Assembly (NCBI GenBank): GCA_030824555.1
Contig: JAVBXK010000105.1
Span: forward strand, 1 to 44,559
DNA from: a bacterium
GTDB taxonomy: Bacteria > Pseudomonadota > Gammaproteobacteria > Burkholderiales > Burkholderiaceae_C
Reading direction: 5' to 3'
DNA: 44,559 bases
Below are positions 14,247 through 22,168 of this stretch, one piece after another; within the stretch, counting starts at the first letter, position 1, and each line of letters starts with the position of its first letter. A program made the position numbers and the translations under genes. The notes beneath the pieces were generated by a model. That model had not been told where the DNA came from. It worked only from the letters and a program-made list of their open reading frames with translations, and made no database searches.

Positions 14247-15564
14247 GCAAGGTGCTGCGGTAGGTGTCTATCAGCGGCCAAAGCAGGGGGTGGATGTCAA
14301 ACCACTCGGCACCGTTGCGGTAGTTGAGGATGACACGGGTGTCAAACAAGCGTGCCAAGGTGCGCAGAGAGTCGCCCCGGTCTGTGGCAATGGCGTTGTG
14401 GGTGTCTGCGATGTCAGCCAGCAAGGGCCATTCGCTTTTCACGGTGAGGCGCTCGGTTTCGCCACGGTTTTCGTCAATCACTTGCTGAACGATGGCATCG
14501 TCTGCGCGCAGGGGCAAGCGGTCCAGCGCATGAGGCGCTTTGCCCACCACGCCAGACACCAGGCGCTGCATAAAGTGGCGCAAATCGCCGCCAGAGGCCT
14601 GGGCCAGTGCGTTCAACGCCGAGTCATCCAGCACCTGGCTCCAATGTGCGTAGCGGCGTTCGATCAGGCGGCGCATGTTGTCCAGGCCCTCGGTGCGGGG
14701 CTGGCGGCGGGTGGCAGTGTGCTTTCCGTGGGCAACGGGTTTGCCGTACACCCGCACCGATGCCAGCGCATGGCAGGTGACGAAGTTGCGGATGTCGGCC
14801 ATGAGTGCCAGGTAGGGGGGCACTGAATACACCACGCTGGCACCGGGGATGCGCAGGCGGTCAAAGTCGCCCGCGAAGGTGGTGATGACGTGCTGGAACA
14901 TCGCGTCCTGATCGGCACCGGACACACCGCGCAGCCGTTCGAGCGAATCGACGATGACGACCACACGGTCGCGTCGGGTGCGCTCACGGATGAAGGCAAC
15001 GATGTCGCCAGCAAAGTCCTGCACCTGTTTCGTCCACTCCAGCGGACTTGAAAGGTTGCGGATTTTGGCGGCCACTGAGACTTGCTGTTCCTTGAGCTTG
15101 AGCTTGAGTCCCTGGGCCGATACCTCGGTCAGCTCAACGTCGGTCTGGAGCCAGCTTGCAAAGCGTGTCCAGGCACTGGCGGCCAAAAAGTCTTGCTTGT
15201 GGTGCTCGTCAGCCCAGGCAGCCAAGCCTGCTGTGACCAGCAGCAGCACGCTTTCGACGGTAACTTTTTCGGTTTCGGTGATGAAGTCCAGGCTGTCAAA
15301 ACGAATGACTTGAGATTGCTCCCCCAGCAACAGTTGCTCCAGGCGGCGAAGCTCGGTGCTTTTGCCTGTGCCACGCTGTCCTGTGAAATAAAACAGTTGA
15401 CTGTCCAGAGGGGGACGGGTCAGCACTTCTTCAAACAACGCACTGATCACGTCTTCCTCGGGCGTGCCGTGCAGGCCGGGCACGTAACGCCGATCATCGG
15501 GAGACAGCGCTGTATCGGTTTCTACCAAAGCGGCGCGAAATTCACGAAGTTGTTGTTTGTCCAT
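14209..15564 (-). CDS. P-loop ATPase (AAA/STAND-like), upstream partner of the TPR protein
   Basis: A 451-residue NTPase. The Walker A motif GQRGTGKS is at residues 62-69, Walker B VVVIVD with following Ser-Leu-Glu at 201-209, and a sensor-1-like strand SVVYSVPP at about 243-250. A Lys/Gln-rich helical region (residues 150-185) is inserted before Walker B. The C-terminal part includes a SGGDLRHFMQRL helix of the type seen in AAA/ORC-like ATPases and an NGAEWFDIHPLLWPLIDTY tail. I see no catalytic effector domain such as nuclease, TIR or protease. It is the first gene of a two-gene unit with the TPR protein. Function unknown; an ATP-driven switch in a conflict system is a reasonable hypothesis. 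Confidence 0.85.
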   Translation of the reverse strand: MDKQQLREFRAALVETDTALSPDDRRYVPGLHGTPEEDVISALFEEVLTRPPLDSQLFYFTGQRGTGKSTELRRLEQLLLGEQSQVIRFDSLDFITETEKVTVESVLLLVTAGLAAWADEHHKQDFLAASAWTRFASWLQTDVELTEVSAQGLKLKLKEQQVSVAAKIRNLSSPLEWTKQVQDFAGDIVAFIRERTRRDRVVVIVDSLERLRGVSGADQDAMFQHVITTFAGDFDRLRIPGASVVYSVPPYLALMADIRNFVTCHALASVRVYGKPVAHGKHTATRRQPRTEGLDNMRRLIERRYAHWSQVLDDSALNALAQASGGDLRHFMQRLVSGVVGKAPHALDRLPLRADDAIVQQVIDENRGETERLTVKSEWPLLADIADTHNAIATDRGDSLRTLARLFDTRVILNYRNGAEWFDIHPLLWPLIDTYRSTLHANPTPDARSAT

Positions 15565-15627
15565 GAGAACAATTATCGGCGAGCGATGGTTTTTTTACAT
15601 CGGGACCACCAGGGGTTTCGTGCCCGC

Positions 15628-16062
15628 TCAGGGTTGCAACGTGCAGGTGCCCAGGCCGGTGGCCAGGCCCCGGAAGTCGCTGGCCCAGCCGGGTTGAGCG
15701 AGGTCGATTTCAATGCGTTCGTTGTCCAGCGCGGTGCGGATCAACGGCCCTTGCCGCGTGAAGCTGTAGACGGGCACGCCGTCCACACGCACGGTTTGAA
15801 GGGTTTGGCGGCTGTCGGCCAGCACCACCTCGCGCACCCAGACGTTGCCGCCAGGCTGATAGACCACGCGACAGATCAGCCGGGTTTCGCGCATGGGCTT
15901 GGATGCAGTCGCAGTCGCAGTCGCAGTCGCAGTCGCAGTCGCAGTCGCAGTCGCAGTCGCAGTCGCAGTCGCAGTCGCAGTCGCAGTCGCAGTCGCAGTC
16001 GCAGTCAATAAAACAATAGCTGCTGTCGCTTTATTTATATGCGGTAAGGCCCAAAAAAGCAT
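15628..16062 (-). CDS. Small conserved-looking protein with Thr-Ala microsatellite
   Basis: The open frame from 16062 encodes 144 residues: a hydrophobic start, 17 Thr-Ala pairs from a GCAGTC microsatellite, then an 86-residue domain beginning MRETRLICRVVYQPGG and ending GLGTCTLQP with two cysteines. The domain looks like a small exported protein found beside cobalamin adenosyltransferase in related genomes, but I cannot name the family. Two starts are possible. ATG 16062 lies inside an AT-rich dispersed repeat and would give a signal-like leader; ATG 15894 would give only the 86-residue domain. The repeat region may therefore be a neo-leader or simply intergenic. Confidence 0.55.
   Translation of the reverse strand: MLFWALPHINKATAAIVLLTATATATATATATATATATATATATATATATATASKPMRETRLICRVVYQPGGNVWVREVVLADSRQTLQTVRVDGVPVYSFTRQGPLIRTALDNERIEIDLAQPGWASDFRGLATGLGTCTLQP
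15905..16006. repeat. Hexanucleotide microsatellite, 17 perfect GCAGTC units
   Basis: Seventeen uninterrupted GCAGTC copies (102 bases). Copy-number change would not alter a reading frame but would change the length of a Thr-Ala tract, or the spacing between promoter and gene if this part is untranslated. It abuts an AT-rich dispersed repeat. Confidence 0.97.
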
Positions 16063-16074
16063 TGAATTTCAGGA
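16008..16074 (+). repeat. AT-rich dispersed repeat, copy 3
   Basis: AATAGCTGCTGTCGC, then TATGCGGTAAGGCCC, AAAAAA and GCATTGAATTTC follow the family pattern. The element overlaps the start region of the preceding small frame, and the stop codon of the cobalamin adenosyltransferase (TCA on the plus strand at 16069-16071) lies in its tail. Confidence 0.65.
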
Positions 16075-16647
16075 TTCTTGATCCTGGGCCATGCGCTGGC
16101 TTTTCCAGTACACGTCGTCGCCCACGGTGCCGTCTGTGCGGTGGCGGTTGAGGGTGCGGGCCAGCACGAACATCAGGTCGCTCAGGCGGTTGAGGTACTG
16201 GCGCGGCGTGTCGTTCAAGGTTTCTTCGTTGCCCAACGCCACCACCGAGCGCTCGGCCCGGCGGGCCACGGTGCGGCACACATGGGCCAGTGACGCGGCA
16301 CGGGTGCCTGCAGGCAGGATGAACTCTTGCAGCCGGGGCAGGGGGTCGTTGAAGTCGGCCAGCGCCTCGTCCAGCGCCAGCACGGCTTCGGGCTTGAGCA
16401 GCTCGAAGCCGGGGATGCTCAGCTCGCCGCCCAGGTTGAACAGCTGGTGCTGAATTTCGACCAGCACGTTGCGCACGGGCTGTGGCATGTCTTCGCACAG
16501 CAGCACGCCGATGTGACTGTTGAGTTCGTCGACATCGCCCATGGCGTGCACGCGCAGGCTGTTCTTGCTGACGCGCAGGTTGTTGCCCAGGCCGGTGGTG
16601 CCGGCGTCACCCGTGCGGGTGGCGATTTGTGTGAGTCGGTTGCCCAT
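16069..16647 (-). CDS. Cob(I)alamin adenosyltransferase, PduO type
   Basis: A 192-residue enzyme that transfers the adenosyl group of ATP to cob(I)alamin to make coenzyme B12. The family signature TRTGDAGTTGLGNN is at residues 7-20, followed by RVHAMGDVDELNSHIG, which contains the ATP-binding residues. Near the C-terminus are RTVARRAERSVVAL and the cobalamin/ATP-contacting YLNRLSDLMFVLARTLN. The length fits the PduO/MMAB family. The ATG at 16647 is chosen because the signature begins right after it. The 110-base region upstream is unusually purine-rich on the plus strand (16676-16738). Confidence 0.95.
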   Translation of the reverse strand: MGNRLTQIATRTGDAGTTGLGNNLRVSKNSLRVHAMGDVDELNSHIGVLLCEDMPQPVRNVLVEIQHQLFNLGGELSIPGFELLKPEAVLALDEALADFNDPLPRLQEFILPAGTRAASLAHVCRTVARRAERSVVALGNEETLNDTPRQYLNRLSDLMFVLARTLNRHRTDGTVGDDVYWKSQRMAQDQES

Positions 16648-16758
16648 GGGTGTGTGGAGCCTGACAGGTGTGTGGAAATGGAAAGGCGAAAACGGAAGCG
16701 GAAAGAAACTGGAGCCGAAACAGCAAGGGGACAAAGGAGACCGTCCGGTGGGCACCGG

Positions 16759-18363
<1,605 letters not shown>

Positions 18364-18390
18364 GCGAAGGCGCCAGGGTTTGCGGGTCAG

Positions 18391-18416
18391 CGGGATAATG
18401 GTTTTTCATTATCCCG
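18391..18416. promoter_or_regulatory. Perfect inverted repeat between divergent genes
   Basis: CGGGATAATG-gttttt-CATTATCCCG: ten-base arms and a six-base spacer. Each arm contains GATAAT, a good -10 hexamer, on opposite strands, so one element could serve as an operator and as divergent promoter -10 regions for the kinase and the flavoprotein. Confidence 0.5.
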
Positions 18417-18435
18417 GTTTCACCCAAGGTTGCCC

Positions 18436-19866
18436 ATGAATGCCCCCGACCCACAAGCCGCCTGGCTGGCTGATTCGACCCGCCGCAACGTGCCCGATGA
18501 ACTCATTCAAGCCCTGAAAACCCGCTTCGGCACCCAGTGCTCCACCGCACTGGCCGTGCGTGAACAGCATGGGCGAGACGAGTCGGCCTTCACCCACGTG
18601 CCCCCACCCGCCGCCGTGGTGTTTGCCGAAAGCACCACCGACGTGGCAGATGCCATGAAGCTGGCTGCGCAACACAAGGTGCCCGTCATTCCGTTTGGCG
18701 TGGGCTCGTCGCTCGAAGGGCATTTGCTGGCGGTGCAAGGCGGCATCAGCCTGGACGTGAGCCGCATGAACCAGGTGCTGAGCGTGAACGCCGAAGACCT
18801 GACCGTGACCGTGCAGCCCGGCGTGACGCGCAAAGCCGTGAATGAAGCGGTGAAAAGCGATGGCCTGTTTTTCCCCATCGACCCGGGGGCCGATGCCAGC
18901 ATTGGCGGCATGGCCGCCACCCGCGCCAGCGGCACCAACGCCGTGCGCTACGGCACCATGCGCGAGAACGTGCTGGCGCTTGAAGTGGTGACGGCGCAGG
19001 GCAACGTCGTTCGCACCGGCACCCGCGCCAAAAAAAGCAGCGCGGGCTACGACTTGACGCGCCTGATGGTGGGCAGCGAAGGCACGCTGGGCATCATGAC
19101 CGAGGTGACGCTGAAGCTGTACCCGCTGCCCGAGGCCATTTCGGCCGCCACGTGTTCGTTCCCCAGCATCGAGGCTGCTGTGCGCACCACCATTCAGGTG
19201 ATTCAGATGGGCATTCCTATTGCCCGCTGCGAGTTGATCGACGCCGGCACCGTACGCATGGTCAATGCCCACAGCAAACTGGGCTTGCGTGAAGAACCCA
19301 TGCTGTTGATGGAGTTCCACGGCTCACCCGCTGGCGTGAAAGAGCAGGCCGAGCTGGTGCAAGACATTGCGGGTGAATTCGGCGGCCAATCGTTCGAGTG
19401 GGCCACCACGCCCGAAGACCGCACCCGGCTGTGGACGGCCCGGCACAACGCCTACTTTGCCGCCATCCAGAGCAAGCCGGGCTGCCGCGCCATCAGCACC
19501 GACACCTGCGTGCCCATCAGCAAACTGGCCGATTGCCTGCTGGACTCGGTGGCCGAGGCCGACGCGTCAGGCCTGCCCTACTTCCTGGTGGGCCATGTGG
19601 GCGACGGCAACTTCCACTTCGGCTACCTGATCGACCCTGACAGTGCCGCAGAACGTGAAACAGCCGAAGCCCTGAACCACAAACTGGTGGCACGTGCCCT
19701 GGCACTGGAAGGCACCTGCACCGGCGAGCACGGCGTGGGCCTGCACAAGATGGGCTTTTTGCTGGACGAAACCGGCGCAGGCGCCGTGGCCATGATGCGC
19801 GCGGTGAAGCAGGCGCTGGACCCGGACAACATTTTGAATCCGGGGAAGATTTTCAGTATGGGTTGA
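18436..19866 (+). CDS. FAD-linked oxidase, GlcD / D-lactate dehydrogenase type
   Basis: A 476-residue flavoprotein. The N-terminal FAD-binding (PCMH) domain covers about residues 50-230 and shows PFGVGSSLEGH, PIDPGADASIGGMAATRASG and GSEGTLGI. The C-terminal FAD-linked oxidase domain contains GHVGDGNFHFGY and the substrate-binding ENG-like CTGEHGVGLHK near the end, plus a KQALDPDNILNPGKI terminus. Members oxidise D-lactate, glycolate or other D-2-hydroxyacids, passing electrons to quinone or cytochrome. D-lactate dehydrogenase is the best guess. There are no GlcE/GlcF partners nearby, which argues against glycolate oxidase. The ATG at 18436 follows an AAGG ribosome binding site. Confidence 0.9.
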   Translation: MNAPDPQAAWLADSTRRNVPDELIQALKTRFGTQCSTALAVREQHGRDESAFTHVPPPAAVVFAESTTDVADAMKLAAQHKVPVIPFGVGSSLEGHLLAVQGGISLDVSRMNQVLSVNAEDLTVTVQPGVTRKAVNEAVKSDGLFFPIDPGADASIGGMAATRASGTNAVRYGTMRENVLALEVVTAQGNVVRTGTRAKKSSAGYDLTRLMVGSEGTLGIMTEVTLKLYPLPEAISAATCSFPSIEAAVRTTIQVIQMGIPIARCELIDAGTVRMVNAHSKLGLREEPMLLMEFHGSPAGVKEQAELVQDIAGEFGGQSFEWATTPEDRTRLWTARHNAYFAAIQSKPGCRAISTDTCVPISKLADCLLDSVAEADASGLPYFLVGHVGDGNFHFGYLIDPDSAAERETAEALNHKLVARALALEGTCTGEHGVGLHKMGFLLDETGAGAVAMMRAVKQALDPDNILNPGKIFSMG

Positions 19867-19902
19867 TGCCAAGCATTGCCAACGCGTTGGCAATGCTTGG
19901 CA
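19867..19902. terminator. Perfect 36-base palindrome after the flavoprotein gene
   Basis: The half TGCCAAGCATTGCCAACG is followed directly by its exact reverse complement, starting one base after the stop codon. It would form a very stable hairpin; only a short ACGTTTT tail follows, so it is a terminator candidate without a clear U-tract. Confidence 0.55.
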
Positions 19903-19939
19903 ACGTTTTCAGGCGCTCCTATACCACAAATCAACAGAC

Positions 19940-19980
19940 TTGATCAATATCAATACCCGTGCATGTATCAGGCCTACACT
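19940..19980 (+). promoter_or_regulatory. FNR/Anr box with class II spacing
   Basis: TTGATCAATATCAA (19940-19953) is a perfect match to the FNR consensus TTGAT-N4-ATCAA. A -10-like TACACT lies at 19975-19980, putting the box centre (19946.5) about 40-42 bases before the predicted start near 19987. This predicts oxygen-limited activation of the exported protein gene. Confidence 0.6.
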
Positions 19981-20016
19981 GAATTGAGTGTCGACATGGT
20001 GTCGCCACTCAATTCA
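19980..20016 (+). promoter_or_regulatory. Long imperfect palindrome just upstream of the ribosome binding site
   Basis: TGAATTGAGTG pairs with CACTCAATTCA, and inside it CGACA pairs with TGTCG around a TGG loop. If transcribed it is a strong 5' hairpin next to the GTGAGG ribosome binding site; if transcription starts near 19987 it spans +1 and would be an operator instead. Confidence 0.55.
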
Positions 20017-20029
20017 AAGTGAGGCAACC

Positions 20030-21100
20030 ATGAAATTCAAACAATTCGCCAAGAAACTGAGTGTGATCGCAGTGATGGGCGCACTGTCGGGCCAGATGGC
20101 CTTTGCTCAGTACACGATTGATTTGTCGTCGTCCCGGGGGTCAGGGATCAATACCACTGATATCAGCTTGGAAAACATCCGGGTATCTGTGCCCGTGCCC
20201 AATCCGTTTGCACCGGGAACCACGACCACGAACACGGCAACGTACACGGTGACGTTCCGCCTGAATCCGACAACCCTTCATCTTGAACCCATTCAAGTTG
20301 GGGCAGATACCGGATGCGCATCGGTGTCGGTCACGGTCACCAATGCCGTGCTGGGTCAAAGCAGCCCGATCAGTGGTGCCACGGTCACGATTTCAGGCCA
20401 GACAGCAACCACCGACGCTCAGGGTGTTGCCACGTTCACAGGTCGCCCAGCCGGTCCCGTCAACATTTCAGCGGTGGCAAGCAACTTCGTGGTGACCAGC
20501 CAGCCCGCTGTGTTGTCGTGCACGACGGCGAACAACGTGTCTGTGTCAATGTCACCGTCGTCGGGTACAGGCGCATTGACCGCTGGCTCGTTCCGGGTGA
20601 TCACGACGTGGGGCGAAAACCCACGGGATTTGGACTCGCACTTGACAGGCCCAGACAGCACCACTGGCCGTTGGCACGTCTACTACAGCTCGAAAACAGC
20701 TGGAGACATGTGCGGACTCGATGTCGACGACACCAGTTCGTACGGTCCTGAAACCATGACCTGCCCACGAACTGGGGTCAGCACCTTGCGCCCAGGTATC
20801 TACCGCTACTCAATCCACCACTTCAGTGGGTCTGGCAACATCGGGAATTCCAGCGCAAACGTTCGGCTTGAATTGGCCGGTGGTCAGTTCTATAACTACA
20901 CACCTCCTACCGGCAGTTACGTGGGCTCCAGTGACGTCTGGACTGTGTTTGAGTTGACCGTGAATGCAGATGGCACTGTGTCCGTGGCCAATGTGAACAC
21001 CATTCAGAATGCCATCGGTGCAAGCTCTGTTCGCAGCATCGCCGAACCCACAATGGGCAGCAAAGAAAGTATTCAGATTTTCCAAAATCTGACCAAGTAA
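20030..21100 (+). CDS. Exported protein with Ig-like and YfaP/DUF2135-like domains
   Basis: A 356-residue secreted protein. A signal peptide (MKFKQFAKKLSVIAVMGALS, cleavage after AFA near residue 26) is followed by a Thr-rich beta region. A carboxypeptidase-regulatory/Ig-like module comes next (SGATVTISGQTATTDAQGVA, about residues 125-160), then a C-terminal region (about 190-300) with FRVITTWGENPRDLDSHLTG, CGLDVDDTSSYGPET and PGIYRYSIHHF. That pattern is the one I know from YfaP/DUF2135 proteins, which have a WG..P.DLD motif and a YGPE motif. The ATG at 20030 has a GTGAGG ribosome binding site. Codon usage looks less GC-biased than its neighbours, a possible sign of transfer. Function unknown; envelope or extracellular. 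Confidence 0.8.
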   Translation: MKFKQFAKKLSVIAVMGALSGQMAFAQYTIDLSSSRGSGINTTDISLENIRVSVPVPNPFAPGTTTTNTATYTVTFRLNPTTLHLEPIQVGADTGCASVSVTVTNAVLGQSSPISGATVTISGQTATTDAQGVATFTGRPAGPVNISAVASNFVVTSQPAVLSCTTANNVSVSMSPSSGTGALTAGSFRVITTWGENPRDLDSHLTGPDSTTGRWHVYYSSKTAGDMCGLDVDDTSSYGPETMTCPRTGVSTLRPGIYRYSIHHFSGSGNIGNSSANVRLELAGGQFYNYTPPTGSYVGSSDVWTVFELTVNADGTVSVANVNTIQNAIGASSVRSIAEPTMGSKESIQIFQNLTK

Positions 21101-21109
21101 GCCCCCCTC

Positions 21110-21144
21110 TCACACGGTGCATGCCCCTCGCATGCGCCGTGTGA
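21110..21144. terminator. Hairpin after the exported protein gene
   Basis: TCACACGGTGCATG pairs with CATGCGCCGTGTGA with one mismatch around a seven-base loop. There is no T-run, but the position between convergent stop codons (21100 and 21157) supports a bidirectional terminator. Confidence 0.5.
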
Positions 21145-21156
21145 TGTGCCATGGCA

Positions 21157-21948
21157 TCAAGTCATCGATGCAGGAACATCGGGAGTCTGGTCGGAGACGT
21201 GTTGATACAACCATACACGCCGACCGTCCGCACAAGTCCAAGTCAAAGTAGGCACCACATCTGGCACCGGGAATTCCAAACTGGCCAACCATGCGCCACG
21301 CTTGAGTTCTGCCTGTGCCTTGGCCCATGCGCGCGCCATGCTTTCTGGCCGCTGAAACACGTAGACCAAGTCGTACGAAGACCAGTCGTGTGCCCACATG
21401 TCACCCTGACGTATGGATGCACGACGTGCCCTCAATGCACAGGCCAGTCTCAACGGCCAACTGCGCTCCAGCCCATGCAGGTGTACCTCGGGGAAAGCAC
21501 GCTCCAGCGCCAGCAACCCGTCACCCAAGCCGCACCCGGCGTCCAGGATGTGCCCCGCCAAGGGCAATTGCACCGCATCGCCCAAACCGTCCAACGCACC
21601 GTCTGGTGTGGGGAACAAAGGCGCGTCTCGCCAGGTGCCTGGCGGGTAAAGCAGCAAGGCCAGGCCCAGCGGCAGCAACCAGATCCATGCAGGCAGCCCC
21701 ATCAACACACCCCCACCTCCGCTGCCTGCCAGCCCCCACCACGACAGGGGAAAGCCCACGGCCATCAAGATTCGCCGCATGCGCGTGGTTCCCCACAAAC
21801 TGCCCAACACCCCCAGCAGCACGGCGACCAACAGAGCCGACATGACCTCACCCCCCGTCAGGCGCACGGCCACGAACGCCAACCAACACACCGCCCAGAC
21901 CAGCAATGCCGGGACGGGCCAAGTCCATTGAAATGGTGAACGGTTCAT
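21157..21948 (-). CDS. Membrane-anchored SAM-dependent methyltransferase
   Basis: A 263-residue protein with about three hydrophobic helices in the first 100 residues, including VPALLVWAVCWLAFVAV and a GLPAWIWLLPLGLALLLY segment. A Rossmann-type class I methyltransferase domain follows. SAM motif I reads HILDAGCGLGDGLLALE (about residue 135), followed by acidic LHGLERS and a YDLVYVFQRPESM segment. The substrate is unknown; the membrane anchor suggests lipid, quinone or envelope targets. It is divergent from the lipoprotein gene at 22169. Confidence 0.8.
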   Translation of the reverse strand: MNRSPFQWTWPVPALLVWAVCWLAFVAVRLTGGEVMSALLVAVLLGVLGSLWGTTRMRRILMAVGFPLSWWGLAGSGGGGVLMGLPAWIWLLPLGLALLLYPPGTWRDAPLFPTPDGALDGLGDAVQLPLAGHILDAGCGLGDGLLALERAFPEVHLHGLERSWPLRLACALRARRASIRQGDMWAHDWSSYDLVYVFQRPESMARAWAKAQAELKRGAWLASLEFPVPDVVPTLTWTCADGRRVWLYQHVSDQTPDVPASMT

Positions 21949-22168
21949 GTAAAGGCCAGCGTTTAAAGTGACGAGTGCAGATTGTCGGTCCAGGGCGCGG
22001 ATGGCAGCGGTGGCGGATGATCATTGACCCGCAGGAGAACCAAATCCGCCTGTACACAATCGAAACCAACTGTTGACTTGATTTTCAGACACCAGACACG
22101 CCATGCCTACGCATCTCATCGCTTCGTTCAAGTTGTTGCCATCGGCTGGCCGTGCACAGGGGCTTGCC

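Noticed and set aside
14209-15564. Assigning the ATPase pair to a named defence system such as AVAST or Gabija
   Set aside because: No nuclease, protease or TIR effector and no diagnostic motif of those systems is visible.
15905-16006. Hexamer array as a CRISPR array
   Set aside because: Units are six bases with no spacers; it is a simple microsatellite.
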